Shown piece after piece: positions 1-8,633 of a stretch of DNA of 64,000 nt. The translations under genes and the position numbers were made by a program. The notes below the pieces were generated by a model. That model worked only from the letters and a program-made list of their open reading frames with translations. It had not been told where the DNA came from and did no database searches. Where the stretch lies: assembly GCA_015075175.1 (NCBI GenBank), contig JABTUV010000007.1, positions 174,122-238,121 on the forward strand, read 5' to 3'. The stretch is from a bacterium (GTDB lineage Bacteria > Hinthialibacterota > Hinthialibacteria > H5-UNCL2). Numbering within the stretch: the stretch's first letter is position 1; every line of letters begins with the position of its first letter.

Positions 1-43
1 CTCCAGAGTCCCGCGCTCAAGGCGGCCTTCTCGCGTCCACGCC

Positions 44-116
44 GTCCTCTCGATACGCGGCCCGTAGTCACAGCTCGAATCCATGCGCACAGCTCGTCGG
101 GCCGCTACTCGAGGAC
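44..116. repeat. R3 hairpin repeat, copy 1
   Basis: Imperfect inverted repeat: a left arm reading GTCCTCTCGATACGCGGCCC and a right arm whose complement reads GTCCTCGAGTAGCGGCCC, about 35 nt apart, followed by CTCGGTTCTT. Related copies lie near 26.3, 27.5, 27.7 (partial) and 57.6 kb, always between genes. No ORF belongs to it. Confidence 0.75.
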
Positions 117-158
117 TCGGTTCTTCTTTCTTACGCAACTCTGCCAGGGTCCATTTCG

Positions 159-233
159 GGGAGCAGTCGCCAATTTTCCCGGAAAGTGATCGCTCCATGC
201 GTGGGAATTACTCGGACAATTGGTGACTGTCCC
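159..233. repeat. R4 palindromic repeat overlapping the mutM 3' end
   Basis: Imperfect inverted repeat whose right arm, read on the minus strand, is GGGACAGTCACCAATTGTCC and whose left arm is close to GGAGCAGTCGCCAATTTTCC. It overlaps the last codons and stop of mutM. Similar elements lie at 1783-1859 and, in a variant form, at 7442-7524. Palindromes of this general look are often linked to REP-type transposition; no transposase is seen here. Confidence 0.65.
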
Positions 234-1062
234 TTGCGGTAGCGAGCCGTTGGCAGCGGGGGCAGAAGGTGGTACCGCGCTGGGCGACGATCGCGCGCGC
301 CAGCGTCCGGCCGCAGCGCGGGCAGGGCCGGCCCGCCCTGCCGTACACGCGATGTTCATTCTGAAAGTACCCGGGCGCGCCCAGGTGGTCCACGAAGTCC
401 GAAATACTGGAGCCGCCGAAGGCAATCGCCCGCTCCAGAACGGCCAGGAGCGCGCCGTGCAGCGCGACCAGCCGTGGCCGTTTCAGCATGTCGGCACGCG
501 CCAGGGGATGGATGCGCGCCGCCCACAGCGACTCATCGGCGTAGATGTTGCCCAGTCCACCGACTACGGAGTGATTGAGCAGGACCGCCTTGATGGGAGC
601 GTGACGGGCGCGGATGCGTTCGGCGAACTCCGGCGCAGGCATCTGGAACGGGTCGGGTGCGACCCGCACCAGGCGCGGGTGGCCGGCCTCGCGCGCGGTG
701 GAAAAGAGGTCCATGCCGCCGAAGCGGCGCGGATCGCGGAGGCGCAGCTCCAGCGGCAGGCCCGCCAGTCCCGCCCGGAAGTGGGTATGTGGGGCCGGCG
801 GCTCGGCTTCGTCCGCCAACCACAAGCGCCCCGTCATGCCCAGATGCACGAGCAGCGTGAGACCACCGGAGAGACGCAGCAGCAGGTACTTGCCGCGCCG
901 TACGACCGCTGCGGCTCTCCGGCCTTCCAGCTTGTTTTCAAAGTCGGGAATGCGCCGCCACAGAACGTCGCGGCGCAAGAGGCGAACGTTCTCCAGCACG
1001 TGACCGACCAAGCGCGCCCGCAATCCCCGCGCGATGACTTCCACTTCCGGCAGTTCAGGCAT
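208..1062 (-). CDS. mutM: Formamidopyrimidine-DNA glycosylase (Fpg/MutM)
   Basis: Base-excision repair enzyme that removes 8-oxoguanine and formamidopyrimidines and nicks the resulting site. The 284-residue protein begins MPELPEVE, giving the catalytic Pro2 and Glu3, carries a conserved Lys near 58, the HLGMTGRL and GLGNIYADE motifs, and a Cys4 zinc finger (CPRC near 247 and again near 267). The ATG at 1062 is chosen because Pro2 must follow it, although the frame is open further upstream. Family proteins usually end just after the last cysteine pair. Here about 12 extra residues follow, and the last eight (RDSHQLSE) are read from a palindromic repeat, so the native stop seems to have been replaced. 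Confidence 0.96.
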   Translation of the reverse strand: MPELPEVEVIARGLRARLVGHVLENVRLLRRDVLWRRIPDFENKLEGRRAAAVVRRGKYLLLRLSGGLTLLVHLGMTGRLWLADEAEPPAPHTHFRAGLAGLPLELRLRDPRRFGGMDLFSTAREAGHPRLVRVAPDPFQMPAPEFAERIRARHAPIKAVLLNHSVVGGLGNIYADESLWAARIHPLARADMLKRPRLVALHGALLAVLERAIAFGGSSISDFVDHLGAPGYFQNEHRVYGRAGRPCPRCGRTLARAIVAQRGTTFCPRCQRLATARDSHQLSE

Positions 1063-1174
1063 CCCCGGCGCCTCCCTTCCGGCCGTCAGTGTCAAGCCGG
1101 CGAAGGCCCGTGTCAACCGGTGGACAAGCTTCCGGCGGTTTGTTAATCTGAGATACATCCGAGGGAAGGCAACC

Positions 1175-1771
1175 GTGGGCAAGACGCGGATTCTGGCGGT
1201 GAACGGGAGCATGCGCGAGGCCTGCCACACGATCGAGCTGGCGCGCATCGCCATGGCCGCCGCCGAGGAAGCGGGCGCGGAAGTGCAACTTCTGGATTTG
1301 CGCGAAGTCGGCCTGCCCATGTACGAAGCGCACTTGGATTACGAGGACCAGCCCGCCGTGCAGCGAGTCGTCGAGACGGCTCGCTGGGCGGACGGATTCC
1401 TCGTGGGCAGTCCCGAGTATCACGGCAGCATGTCCGGCGCGCTCAAGAACTGGTTCGACCATCTTTACCATGAGCTGGCGGGCAAGTTGTTCGGCTTCTT
1501 CGCAGCGACGGGCGGCTCGCAGGGCGTTTCGGCGGTCGAGCACATGCGCGCCTCGGCGCACTACTGCCACGGCTGGGTGTTGCCCTATCTTGCGGCGGCG
1601 CGCGAGGCCGACTTCGACCATCACGACCACCTGACCAACGCCAAGGTCATCGACCGCCTGCGGCGCCTGGGGCGGGACGTAGCGGTTTATGCGCCGCTCC
1701 TGCGAAGGCAGTTTCTTGCCGACGTGGACGTGGCCGGCAGCTTCGCCCAGTGGCACCGCGGGAAGGTGTGA
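1175..1771 (+). CDS. NAD(P)H-dependent FMN reductase family protein
   Basis: Small flavodoxin-like reductase (198 aa) that would transfer electrons from NAD(P)H to FMN or quinones in the cytoplasm. The phosphate-binding loop is visible near the start (VNGSMREACHT, residues 9-18), followed by the family motif GSPEYHGSMSGALKNWFD around residue 83. A GTG start at 1175 is preferred: GAGGGAAGG sits just upstream and the family begins directly with this first strand. It is divergent from mutM with about 110 bp between the two starts. The natural substrate cannot be told from sequence; azoreductase-like or chromate-reductase-like activity is possible. Confidence 0.88.
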   Translation: MGKTRILAVNGSMREACHTIELARIAMAAAEEAGAEVQLLDLREVGLPMYEAHLDYEDQPAVQRVVETARWADGFLVGSPEYHGSMSGALKNWFDHLYHELAGKLFGFFAATGGSQGVSAVEHMRASAHYCHGWVLPYLAAAREADFDHHDHLTNAKVIDRLRRLGRDVAVYAPLLRRQFLADVDVAGSFAQWHRGKV

Positions 1772-1782
1772 GGGAAGCGGGG

Positions 1783-1859
1783 AGGGACAGCCACCCATTT
1801 CCGAAGAAGGTCTTTCCGCTCTCTCGCGAGTCTTCCGCCGGAAATGGTTGACTGTCCCT
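1783..1859. repeat. R4 palindromic repeat, copy 2
   Basis: Inverted repeat with arms of about 21 bp: AGGGACAGCCACCCATTTCCG on the left and CGGAAATGGTTGACTGTCCCT on the right (two mismatches), around a 35-nt loop. It sits between the reductase stop and the HAMP gene start. Confidence 0.75.
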
Positions 1860-1909
1860 CTCGCCTTGTTTGGGTTATACTGCGGCAGAACCCCACAAGG
1901 ACGGCGAAC

Positions 1910-2560
1910 ATGACCCCTTCCACGGGCTGGAGGCGACGGCGGCGGTACCTGGTCGACCGCGACTTTCAACTACGCTTTTTTCTCACCCGCTGGCTGCTGG
2001 CCGTCGCCATCTCGTCGCTGGTCGTGGCCGTATCCACGCTTTATCTGTACGTGTTCGTCTACGCCGCCAACCGGGTGCAAACGCAATGGTCCGAACATCT
2101 CGCGTATTTCGTGCCGGTTCCGCTGTTTCTCCTGGTGGTCTTGCTGGTGCGATGGGCGATCCGGATTTCGCACCACGTGTCGGGTTCGATGCAGCGGGTG
2201 CGGGAGGAGATGCGGCGGGCGGAAGCCGGCGACCTGTCGGTGCGGGTGCGATTGCGGCGCAAGGATCAACTGGATGCGGTCGCGCGCATGTTGAACCAAT
2301 TGTTGGCGGGATTGGAGGCGAAAGTAGCCCAGGATCGCCGGCGCGCCCGACGCCTGGAAACGGTGGTTGAGGGAATCTCGCGGCTGGCGGAGGACCTGCC
2401 TACCGAGTCGCCGCAACGCGACGGCATCCGGGAACGCCTGGAGATGCTGCGCCTGGAACTGCCGCGCATGACTGAGGGCTTCACGCTTGCGGCGGATGCA
2501 CAAGACCGGCTTGGCGACACCCCGGACGGGTCAGTGAGCGGCTCCGTGGGGGGACCTTAA
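1910..2560 (+). CDS. Membrane protein with HAMP linker
   Basis: A 216-residue inner-membrane protein. After a basic N-terminus there are two hydrophobic helices (about 26-48 and 68-86), a HAMP signal-relay domain (about 88-135) and a coiled-coil tail. No histidine kinase, cyclase or methyl-accepting output domain follows, so it is either a stand-alone HAMP protein that partners another sensor or a structural protein. The ATG at 1910 follows AAGGA and comes after a possible -10 (TATACT near 1876). The family often called HAMP domain-containing protein in annotation contains such short forms, but the function here is unknown. Confidence 0.75.
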   Translation: MTPSTGWRRRRRYLVDRDFQLRFFLTRWLLAVAISSLVVAVSTLYLYVFVYAANRVQTQWSEHLAYFVPVPLFLLVVLLVRWAIRISHHVSGSMQRVREEMRRAEAGDLSVRVRLRRKDQLDAVARMLNQLLAGLEAKVAQDRRRARRLETVVEGISRLAEDLPTESPQRDGIRERLEMLRLELPRMTEGFTLAADAQDRLGDTPDGSVSGSVGGP

Positions 2561-3007
2561 CTCGTTACCGTCACTGGACATACCTGTCGAAACGTGAGAC
2601 CAAACCGGGTGGCCAGGACGACCCTTTACAGGCAAAGCCTCATTAGATAGATAACGTCTCCGTTCAAAGTATTACCGGTTTTGACCAACCGTTATACGGC
2701 AACTATTGGTCAATTTCGGCAATAGTTAATCTTGTGAAGTTGTCGAACCGAGTGCAGGAGACTCGTAGAACGAGATCAACTGTCTGATATTTCTATAGTT
2801 GCATAATTTTTGAGATGAATTCTTATCGTCACTCGTGTTGGCTCGGTTATTGCTTAACCCAGAGGCAACGAAGCAGAATTTACTTCCTGCTGAATGGAAT
2901 CCTTGGGTGTTGAACGCAGGCGAGCGCAGGTGGTAGGCACATTTCCTCGACCTAGCCTGGCCGCCAGTGGTGCGCCGGAAGGTGAGACTCTAGGGTTGAA
3001 AGGGACA
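2561..3007. promoter_or_regulatory. AT-richer regulatory stretch upstream of the glycan locus
   Basis: About 450 bp with no convincing gene and clearly lower GC than the flanks. A perfect 8-bp inverted repeat, TTGACCAA (2681-2688) and TTGGTCAA (2706-2713), lies around a 17-nt spacer and is a candidate operator. No promoter pair with good spacing could be fixed. It precedes the glycosyltransferase that opens the surface-glycan genes, so control of that locus is the likely role. Confidence 0.4.
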
Positions 3008-3892
3008 ATGAACGAGATGCAAACCAGGTCGTATGGTCAGATAGAAACCATCAGCCTCGTAATCCCGTTTTACAACGAGGAGAAGTGCATCCCAGCGCTG
3101 CAGGAGCGGCTTCTGCCGGTGTTGGGGGAGTTGCGGCAGCGGGGCAAGGTGCAACTGGTGCTGGTGGATGACGGCAGCACCGACTCGACGCTGGCGTGCC
3201 TGCGGGAGCGCTTCGGCGCCCTGCCGGGGATCGAGACGACGCTGGTGGAGCATGGCGCCAATCGCGGCCTGGGCGCGGCGATGGGAACCGGCTTCGGGTA
3301 CTGCAAGGGCGACGTGATTTGCACCATGGACAGCGATTGCACCTACGCGCCGGAGGAGCTGCCGCGCATGGTGGACCTTCTGGTCAAGCTGGACGCGGAC
3401 GTGGTGACGGGATCGCCGTATCATCCCGAGGGCGGAGTGGAAGGGGTGCAGAAGTGGCGGCTGCTCCTGTCGCGGGGCGCCAGCGCGGTCTACGCGCGCC
3501 TGGTTCCGGCCCGGCTTTACTGCTATACGAGCTTTTTCCGCGTGTATCGGCGGGAGTGGGCGCATTCGACGTTTTTCACCTCGGGCGGGTTTCTGGGCGT
3601 GACGGAGATCATGATCGCGGCGGCCTACGGGGGCGCGCGCATCCTCGAGTATCCGGTGCGATTGGGCCCTCGCGCGCACGGCGAGTCGAAGATGAAGGTC
3701 GCGCGTGTGATGCTGGCGCACGTGCGCCTGATGGCGATCGTGGCGCTGTTCAACCTGGGGACCAAACTGCTGTCGCCGGCGCGCCCCAAAGCGCCCGCGC
3801 CCGATCCCTTCCAGGAGCAGCTCTACAAGGAACGCATCATGCTGGACAACCTGAATGCCATCGGGACCCGCAGCGTGCTGGGCCGGGCCTAG
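3008..3892 (+). CDS. Glycosyltransferase family 2
   Basis: GT-A fold transferase of 294 residues, of the dolichyl/polyprenyl-phosphate sugar transferase type. The nucleotide-sugar site is visible as LVIPFYNEE near residue 18, VLVDDGSTDST, and a metal-binding DxD (MDSDC, residues 107-111). The conserved segment around GPRAHGESKMK near residue 222 is typical of this group. There are no strong trailing membrane helices, so it would act at the cytoplasmic face. The start at 3008 follows AAAGGGA; the frame is open further upstream to 2894 but that part has no homology-like features. First gene of the surface-glycan locus. Confidence 0.88.
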   Translation: MNEMQTRSYGQIETISLVIPFYNEEKCIPALQERLLPVLGELRQRGKVQLVLVDDGSTDSTLACLRERFGALPGIETTLVEHGANRGLGAAMGTGFGYCKGDVICTMDSDCTYAPEELPRMVDLLVKLDADVVTGSPYHPEGGVEGVQKWRLLLSRGASAVYARLVPARLYCYTSFFRVYRREWAHSTFFTSGGFLGVTEIMIAAAYGGARILEYPVRLGPRAHGESKMKVARVMLAHVRLMAIVALFNLGTKLLSPARPKAPAPDPFQEQLYKERIMLDNLNAIGTRSVLGRA

Positions 3893-4084
3893 CGTGGGAC
3901 GATTCGGGGCCGGTGTCTTCCGTTTCCCATCCGTCGGATTCAGCCGGTATTTCCTGCAACATTTTTCGGGGGCTTGGACGATAATTGGGGGCGGCGACAA
4001 GGAGAACGCGGCCTTGGGTCGCGCGGTCCCCGACTCGCCGCCGCCTGTATTATAACTATCATTGAAGTGAGGAGAACCCTGAAC

Positions 4085-5320
4085 ATGGTCGACACGGCCA
4101 ACCGAACGACAATGCGCGCGCCCCAGCGACGCCAATATCAGCAGCGGCGCAACTTCGGAGGAACGAAGAGATCGCTCAGCCTCGCGCGTGATCGCGTCCG
4201 GCGTGCTCAATTGCACCAAGGGCAGGCGGTGCGGCAATTCGAGGCGGAGTTCAGTCGGCGATACGGCGTGCACTACACCCGCACCGTGACCTCGGCGCGG
4301 CAGCGGTCCACCGCCATCGCCGCCATCGATCCCGAGCCTGGAGACGAAGATCGTCACCACCCCCATCACCGACATGGGGGCGATCACGCCCATCATTTAC
4401 CAGACGGCGATTCCGGTGTTCGCGGACGTGGACCCGCTGACCTACAACGTGACGGCGGAGACGATCGCGCCGCGCATTACCCCCCGCACGCGGGCCATCA
4501 TTGTCACGCACCTTTTCGGCAACATGTGCGACATGGACCCGATCATGGCGCTGGCCAAGAAGCACAACCTGCCCGTGATCGAGGACGCGGCGCAGGCCTT
4601 TTCGCCAGATACAAGGGCCGTCAGGCCGGAACCATCAACGACATCCGGCGCATTCAGCCTACCAGCAGAGGCAAGCACATGACCATCGGCGAGGGCAGGT
4701 TCGTCCCGCCTGGACGACCGCTACAGCCGGCGCATGACGCTCTTCATCGACAAGGCCTGGGGTTACGGCGATGCGAACCCGGACCACTACTTCCTGGCGC
4801 CCAATTACCGCATGACGGAGCTGCGGGAGCGGTTGCGCTGGCGCAGGCTGCGACAAGGTGGAGGCCGTGGTGGCGGCGCGTGTGCACCGCCGCCATGATG
4901 GACCAGCTGATCGCGGGCCTTTCCGGCGTGGAAGCGCCCAGGGTCACTCCCGACTCCAAACACGTCTACTGGAAGTACTGCCTGCGCATCGATCCCGAGC
5001 GGATCGAGGGCGGGGTGGACCGGTTTGCGAAGGAGTTGAAGGCGCGTGGCATCTTCTCCGCCCCGCGCTACATCCAGAAGCCCGCCTTCATGTGCCAGGT
5101 GCTGCGGGACCGGGTGACGTTCGGCAAGAGCAGGTTCCCCTTCGAGGGACCGCATCGGGCGGGGCTGCCGCCGGTCGAGTATCGCTTGGAGGAGTATCCG
5201 GGCGCGGTCGAGGCGCTGTCGCGCGTGTGCGTGTTGCCCTGGAACGAGTTTTACAGCGACGACGACGTGCGGTTCATCGCCGACGCGGTCATCGAAGTCG
5301 CCGAACTGTTGAGGAAATAG
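4085..5320 (+). CDS. DegT/DnrJ/EryC1 family sugar aminotransferase (frameshifted)
   Basis: PLP-dependent aminotransferase acting on nucleotide-linked keto-sugars. The start at 4085 follows GAGGAGAA. Recognisable pieces occur in two frames: EFSRRYGVHYTRTVTS, then GAITPIIYQTAIPVFADVD, VTHLFGNMCDMDP and VIEDAAQAF, then GKHMTIGEG with the PLP lysine, and a long C-terminal part from about 4890 ending EVAELLRK. Together they rebuild a protein of about 410 residues, normal for the family. Breaks lie at about 4290-4330, 4600-4720 and 4830-4890, mostly repairable as single-base losses. The following dehydrogenase and acetyltransferase support an acetamido-sugar route. Sequencing error is more likely than decay. 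Confidence 0.8.
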   Translation: MVDTANRTTMRAPQRRQYQQRRNFGGTKRSLSLARDRVRRAQLHQGQAVRQFEAEFSRRYGVHYTRTVTSARQRSTAIAAIDPEPGDEDRHHPHHRHGGDHAHHLPDGDSGVRGRGPADLQRDGGDDRAAHYPPHAGHHCHAPFRQHVRHGPDHGAGQEAQPARDRGRGAGLFARYKGRQAGTINDIRRIQPTSRGKHMTIGEGRFVPPGRPLQPAHDALHRQGLGLRRCEPGPLLPGAQLPHDGAAGAVALAQAATRWRPWWRRVCTAAMMDQLIAGLSGVEAPRVTPDSKHVYWKYCLRIDPERIEGGVDRFAKELKARGIFSAPRYIQKPAFMCQVLRDRVTFGKSRFPFEGPHRAGLPPVEYRLEEYPGAVEALSRVCVLPWNEFYSDDDVRFIADAVIEVAELLRK

Positions 5321-5346
5321 ATCGAGGCTGTCACTTCGACCGACGC

Positions 5347-5436
5347 TGTCATTTCGACCGAAGGGAGAAATCTTGCAGTATTCGCCGGACGTGCCGGAGG
5401 TGGGAGGGAAGATTTCTCCCTTCGGTCGAAATGACA
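5347..5436. repeat. R2 hairpin repeat, copy 1
   Basis: Perfect long inverted repeat: TGTCATTTCGACCGAAGGG followed by AGAAATCTT on the left (5347-5374), and its complement on the right (5409-5436), around a loop of about 34 nt. A half copy (GGTCGAAATGACAAT) follows to 5458. The same family is found near 42.0-42.4, 46.5 and 48.1 kb. Confidence 0.85.
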
Positions 5437-5484
5437 ATTGCGCCGGTCGAAATGACAATCGAAATTGTTAACGTGGAGGAGAGC

Positions 5485-6513
5485 ATGACAACGGGCGCAA
5501 AACCATTCAAGTTCGGGCTGGTGGGATGCGGGCGGATCAGCCAGACCTACGTGCAGGCGATCAAGACCATACCCAACGCGGCGCTGTACGCGGTGATGGA
5601 TGTGCGCGCGGAGGCGGCCCGCTCGGCGGCGGAGGCCGCCGACTGCGCGGCCTTCACCGACGTGGAGTCGTTCGCGCGCAACTCCGGCGTGGACGCCGCC
5701 ATCATCTGCTCGCCCCCGCGCGACCATCGCGAAACCGCCTGCCGGTTGATGGATGAAGGCATGCACATCCTGTGCGAAAAGCCCATCGCCATCAACCGCG
5801 CCGACGTCGAGGCCATGGCCGCCAAGGCCATCGAGCGCGACCGCTTCCTCATGATGGCCTCCAAGTTCCGCTACGTCGAGGACATCATCCGCGCCAAGGC
5901 CATCATCGCCTCGGGGATGCTGGGCGAAATCCAGTTCTACGAAAACCGCTTCTGCTCCAAGGTCAACATGCTGGGACGCTGGAACTCCGATCCGGAGGTG
6001 GCCGGCGGCGGCGTCCTGATCGACAACGGCACCCACTCGGTGGACATCGTGCGCTATCTTCTGGGTCCGGTGGAGCGCGTCTTCGCCCACGACGGCCGCC
6101 GCGTGGCCGGCCTGCCCGTCGAGGACACCGCCCAGCTCAATTTCGCCACCGAGTCCAACATCATGGGTAATATCTATCTGTCGTGGACCGTGCACATCGA
6201 CCAGGGCGGCTACATCAACGTCTTCGGCACCGACGGCGCGCTTTCGGTCGGTTGGCAGGAGTCCAAGTACCAGCACAACGGCCATCCCGAGTGGGTCCGC
6301 TTCGGCGTGGGCTACAACAAGATCGACGCCTTCCGCAGCCAGGTAGTCAACTTCATCGACTCGATTCGCGGCGCGGAGCAGCCCGTCATCACCATGCAGG
6401 ACGCCATCTGTTCGGTGGAAGTGATCGAGGCGGCCTACAAGTCGATGCACCTGCGCAACTGGGTGGTGGTGGAGAAGCAGTCCTCCAGTCCGCAGCTGGC
6501 GGTCGCGTCATGA
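5485..6513 (+). CDS. Gfo/Idh/MocA family oxidoreductase (WlbA-like)
   Basis: NAD(P)-dependent sugar dehydrogenase, 342 aa. The N-terminal Rossmann fold is clear (GLVGCGRISQTYVQ, residues 11-24) and the family motif CEKPIA appears near residue 97; the C-terminal half is the usual dimer and substrate domain. The ATG at 5485 follows GTGGAGGAGAGC. It overlaps the next gene by 4 bp (ATGA). A dehydrogenase, a DegT aminotransferase and a hexapeptide acetyltransferase in a row recall the wlbA/wlbE/wlbB set that makes diacetylated amino-glucuronic acid sugars for surface polysaccharide; that assignment is inferred from order alone. Confidence 0.9.
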   Translation: MTTGAKPFKFGLVGCGRISQTYVQAIKTIPNAALYAVMDVRAEAARSAAEAADCAAFTDVESFARNSGVDAAIICSPPRDHRETACRLMDEGMHILCEKPIAINRADVEAMAAKAIERDRFLMMASKFRYVEDIIRAKAIIASGMLGEIQFYENRFCSKVNMLGRWNSDPEVAGGGVLIDNGTHSVDIVRYLLGPVERVFAHDGRRVAGLPVEDTAQLNFATESNIMGNIYLSWTVHIDQGGYINVFGTDGALSVGWQESKYQHNGHPEWVRFGVGYNKIDAFRSQVVNFIDSIRGAEQPVITMQDAICSVEVIEAAYKSMHLRNWVVVEKQSSSPQLAVAS

Positions 6514-7121
6514 GGCGCATCCACCCCACGGCGATCATCGAGGAGGGGGTGGAAGTCGGCGAGCATTCCAGCGTGTGGGACAACGTCCACATCCGCCGCA
6601 ATGCGCGCCTGGGCCATCACACGTCGGTGGGCGAGAAAAGCTACATCGCCTACGACGTGGAGATCGGGAATTACGTCAAGATCAACGCCTTCGTGTACAT
6701 CTGCGCGGGGGTGACGATCGAGGACATGTGCATGATCTCGGCGGGAACGGTCTTCACCAACGACCGTTTCCCGCGGGCCATGAACCGGGAGCTCTCGGAC
6801 CTGGAGACGTCGGACCCGACGGAGGAGACGCTTTCGACGCGGGTGCGGCGGGGCTGCACCATCGGCGCGCAGGCGACCATCGGGCCGGGCCTCGTTTTGG
6901 GCGAGTTCTCGATGATCGGCATGGGCGCCGTGGTGACGAAGGACGTGCCGACGCAGGCCCTGGTGATCGGCAATCCGGCGCGCGTGGTCGGTTACGTCTG
7001 CCTGTGCGGGCCGCGGTTGGTTGCGCTGGATGCGGCGCCGGCGGCCGGGACGGAAGTCGTCTGCCACCGCTGCGGGCGGCACTACAGCTGGACCGGCCAA
7101 GGACTCGACCTGCTCGGGTAG
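6510..7121 (+). CDS. Hexapeptide-repeat sugar N-acetyltransferase (WlbB-like)
   Basis: Left-handed beta-helix acyltransferase of 203 residues, expected to form trimers and to acetylate an amino sugar with acetyl-CoA. The hexad pattern is obvious from HPTAIIEEGVEVGEHS through YVKINAFVYICAGVTIED to IGNPARVVGYV near residue 160. It begins inside the stop of the dehydrogenase, so translation is probably coupled. The last 40 residues form an unusual tail with CLC near 166 and CHRC near 186, which could bind a metal like a small zinc ribbon. That tail also occurs in some WbbJ/WlbB relatives, so I regard it as part of the protein. Confidence 0.88.
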   Translation: MRRIHPTAIIEEGVEVGEHSSVWDNVHIRRNARLGHHTSVGEKSYIAYDVEIGNYVKINAFVYICAGVTIEDMCMISAGTVFTNDRFPRAMNRELSDLETSDPTEETLSTRVRRGCTIGAQATIGPGLVLGEFSMIGMGAVVTKDVPTQALVIGNPARVVGYVCLCGPRLVALDAAPAAGTEVVCHRCGRHYSWTGQGLDLLG

Positions 7122-7171
7122 GCTGGGGCCTTGCGCGTCAGGCCGAAGCCTGGACTCCATGAGGAAGGCGC

Positions 7172-8622
7172 ATGAAGGTCGGCATCATCGGCGGCGGGAC
7201 CATGGGGCTGGCGCTGGCCCACCGGCTGGCGCGGCAGGGTTGTGCCGTCACGGTGCTCGAGGCGGCGCCGCAAGTGGGCGGCCTGGCGACCTGGTTCGAC
7301 TACGGCGACTTCGTCTGGGACAAGTTCTACCACGTCATCTGCCGGAGCGACTCGCACCTGCTGGGCCTCATCGACGAACTGGGCATCGGCGACAAGGTGA
7401 AGTGGAGCCACACGCGGACGGGCTTTCTGTGGCGAGGGAAGGTGGGGTCAGCGCCTATTTTTCCGCCGCATCCCACCGAACGCAGAAACCCCCGGGAAAA
7501 ATAGGCGCTGACCCTAATTTTCGCCAGTTGTCCATGAGCAGCCACTGGGAGTTCCTGACCTTTCCGGCGCTGAATCTTTACGAGAAGATGCGGCTGGCGG
7601 GGGGGATACTCTACTGCCAGCGCGTGCATGACCCGAGCCGGCTGGAGAAAATGCGGGCGACCGACTGGCTGCGGCGCGTGTTCGGCAACGGCGTGTATCG
7701 GACCATCTGGGAGCCGCTGCTGGAATCCAAGTACGGCGCGCTGAAAGACGAGATGCCGGCTACCATCATGTGGGCGACCATCCGCCGCTATTACGGCACG
7801 CGAGAGAAAGGCGGGGGCCGCGAGAGTCTGGGGTGTCTCTCCGGCGGACTGCGGACGTTGTACGCGGCGTTGGAGCGCTCGATCACCGGCCACGGCGGCG
7901 TGATCCACTGCCGCGCGCCGGTCACGGCCATCGACGACTCGGGACCGTCCATCGCGGTGGTGACGCCGAAGGAGACGCTGCAATTCGACCGCGTCATCAG
8001 CACGCTGCCGACGGCACTGTTGGCGCGCATCGCACCGGGTGTGGCGGGCCTCGCGGGCGAGCCGGGACCGCGCCCGCGCTTTCTGGGCGTGGTCTGTCTC
8101 TCCATGGTCCTCGCCCGTTCCCTGTCGCCCTATTACGTGCTGAACCTGATCGAACGAGGCTTTCCCTTCACCGGCGTGATCGAGGTTTCCAACCTGACCG
8201 GTCCGGAGGAGCTGGGGGGGCGACATCTGGTCATGCTGCCGCGCTACGAGCTGCCCGACTCGCCGCTCTTCGACGAACCGGCCGAGTCGATCGCGGCGCG
8301 CTTCCTTTCGGCCTGCCGGGCCGTCTGGCCGGACATCGACGACAATCTGGTGCGGCATTTCGTGCACCGCGAGCGGATGGTGCAAGCCATGTGGATCGAC
8401 GGGCCGCCCCCGCCGGTGCAGCGCCCCGCGCTCTCGTTGGACGGGCGCATCTGGAGCGTGAACGCCGAACTGGCGGGACGGGATACGCTCAACAACAACG
8501 CCATCGTGCGCGTGGCGGGCGAAGCCGCCGCCGAGTGGCTCGACTTCCACCACGCCGGCGGCGCCGACGTCATCCCCATCTCCAGCCGGCGCGCCATCCC
8601 CGACTCGGCCTTCGTTTCGTGA
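7172..8622 (+). pseudogene. FAD-dependent amine oxidase-type oxidoreductase, interrupted by an R4 palindrome
   Basis: Flavoprotein of the amine-oxidase/UDP-galactopyranose-mutase-like fold. The N-terminal dinucleotide motif GIIGGGTMGLALAHRL and the early VGGLATWF segment read in one frame to residue 90 (FLWRGK). The rest, from LSMSSHWEFL to the end, reads in another frame. Removing the 83 nt at 7442-7524 rejoins both parts exactly and leaves 455 codons plus a stop. The inserted stretch is a perfect 20-bp inverted repeat, so this is a real small insertion rather than a base-calling slip. As read, the product would end at 7504. It lies between the acetyltransferase and the deacetylase, and the start at 7172 follows GAGGAAGG. 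Confidence 0.85.
7442..7524. mobile_element. R4-type palindromic insertion inside a coding sequence
   Basis: Arms GGGTCAGCGCCTATTTTTCC (7445-7464) and its exact complement (7495-7514) around a 30-nt loop. The inserted length that restores the host reading frame is 83 nt. No clear target duplication is visible. The element has no coding capacity and would need a transposase supplied elsewhere. Confidence 0.8.
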
Positions 8623-8633
8623 GCGGCGCCGCC

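Noticed and set aside
220-1146. Long plus-strand ORF opposite mutM
   Set aside because: It is the antisense shadow of a clear Fpg gene; it has no start signal and no recognisable motif. Similar long shadows lie opposite groEL, valS, icd, hflX and others.
2681-2698. Promoter TTGACC with TATACG
   Set aside because: The spacing is only 6 bp, far from the required 16-18; the TTGACC belongs to an inverted repeat instead.
4858-5484. An N-terminal extension of the Gfo/Idh/MocA gene
   Set aside because: The upstream open frame runs through the aminotransferase and the R2 hairpin; the ATG at 5485 has a good ribosome site and gives the normal length.
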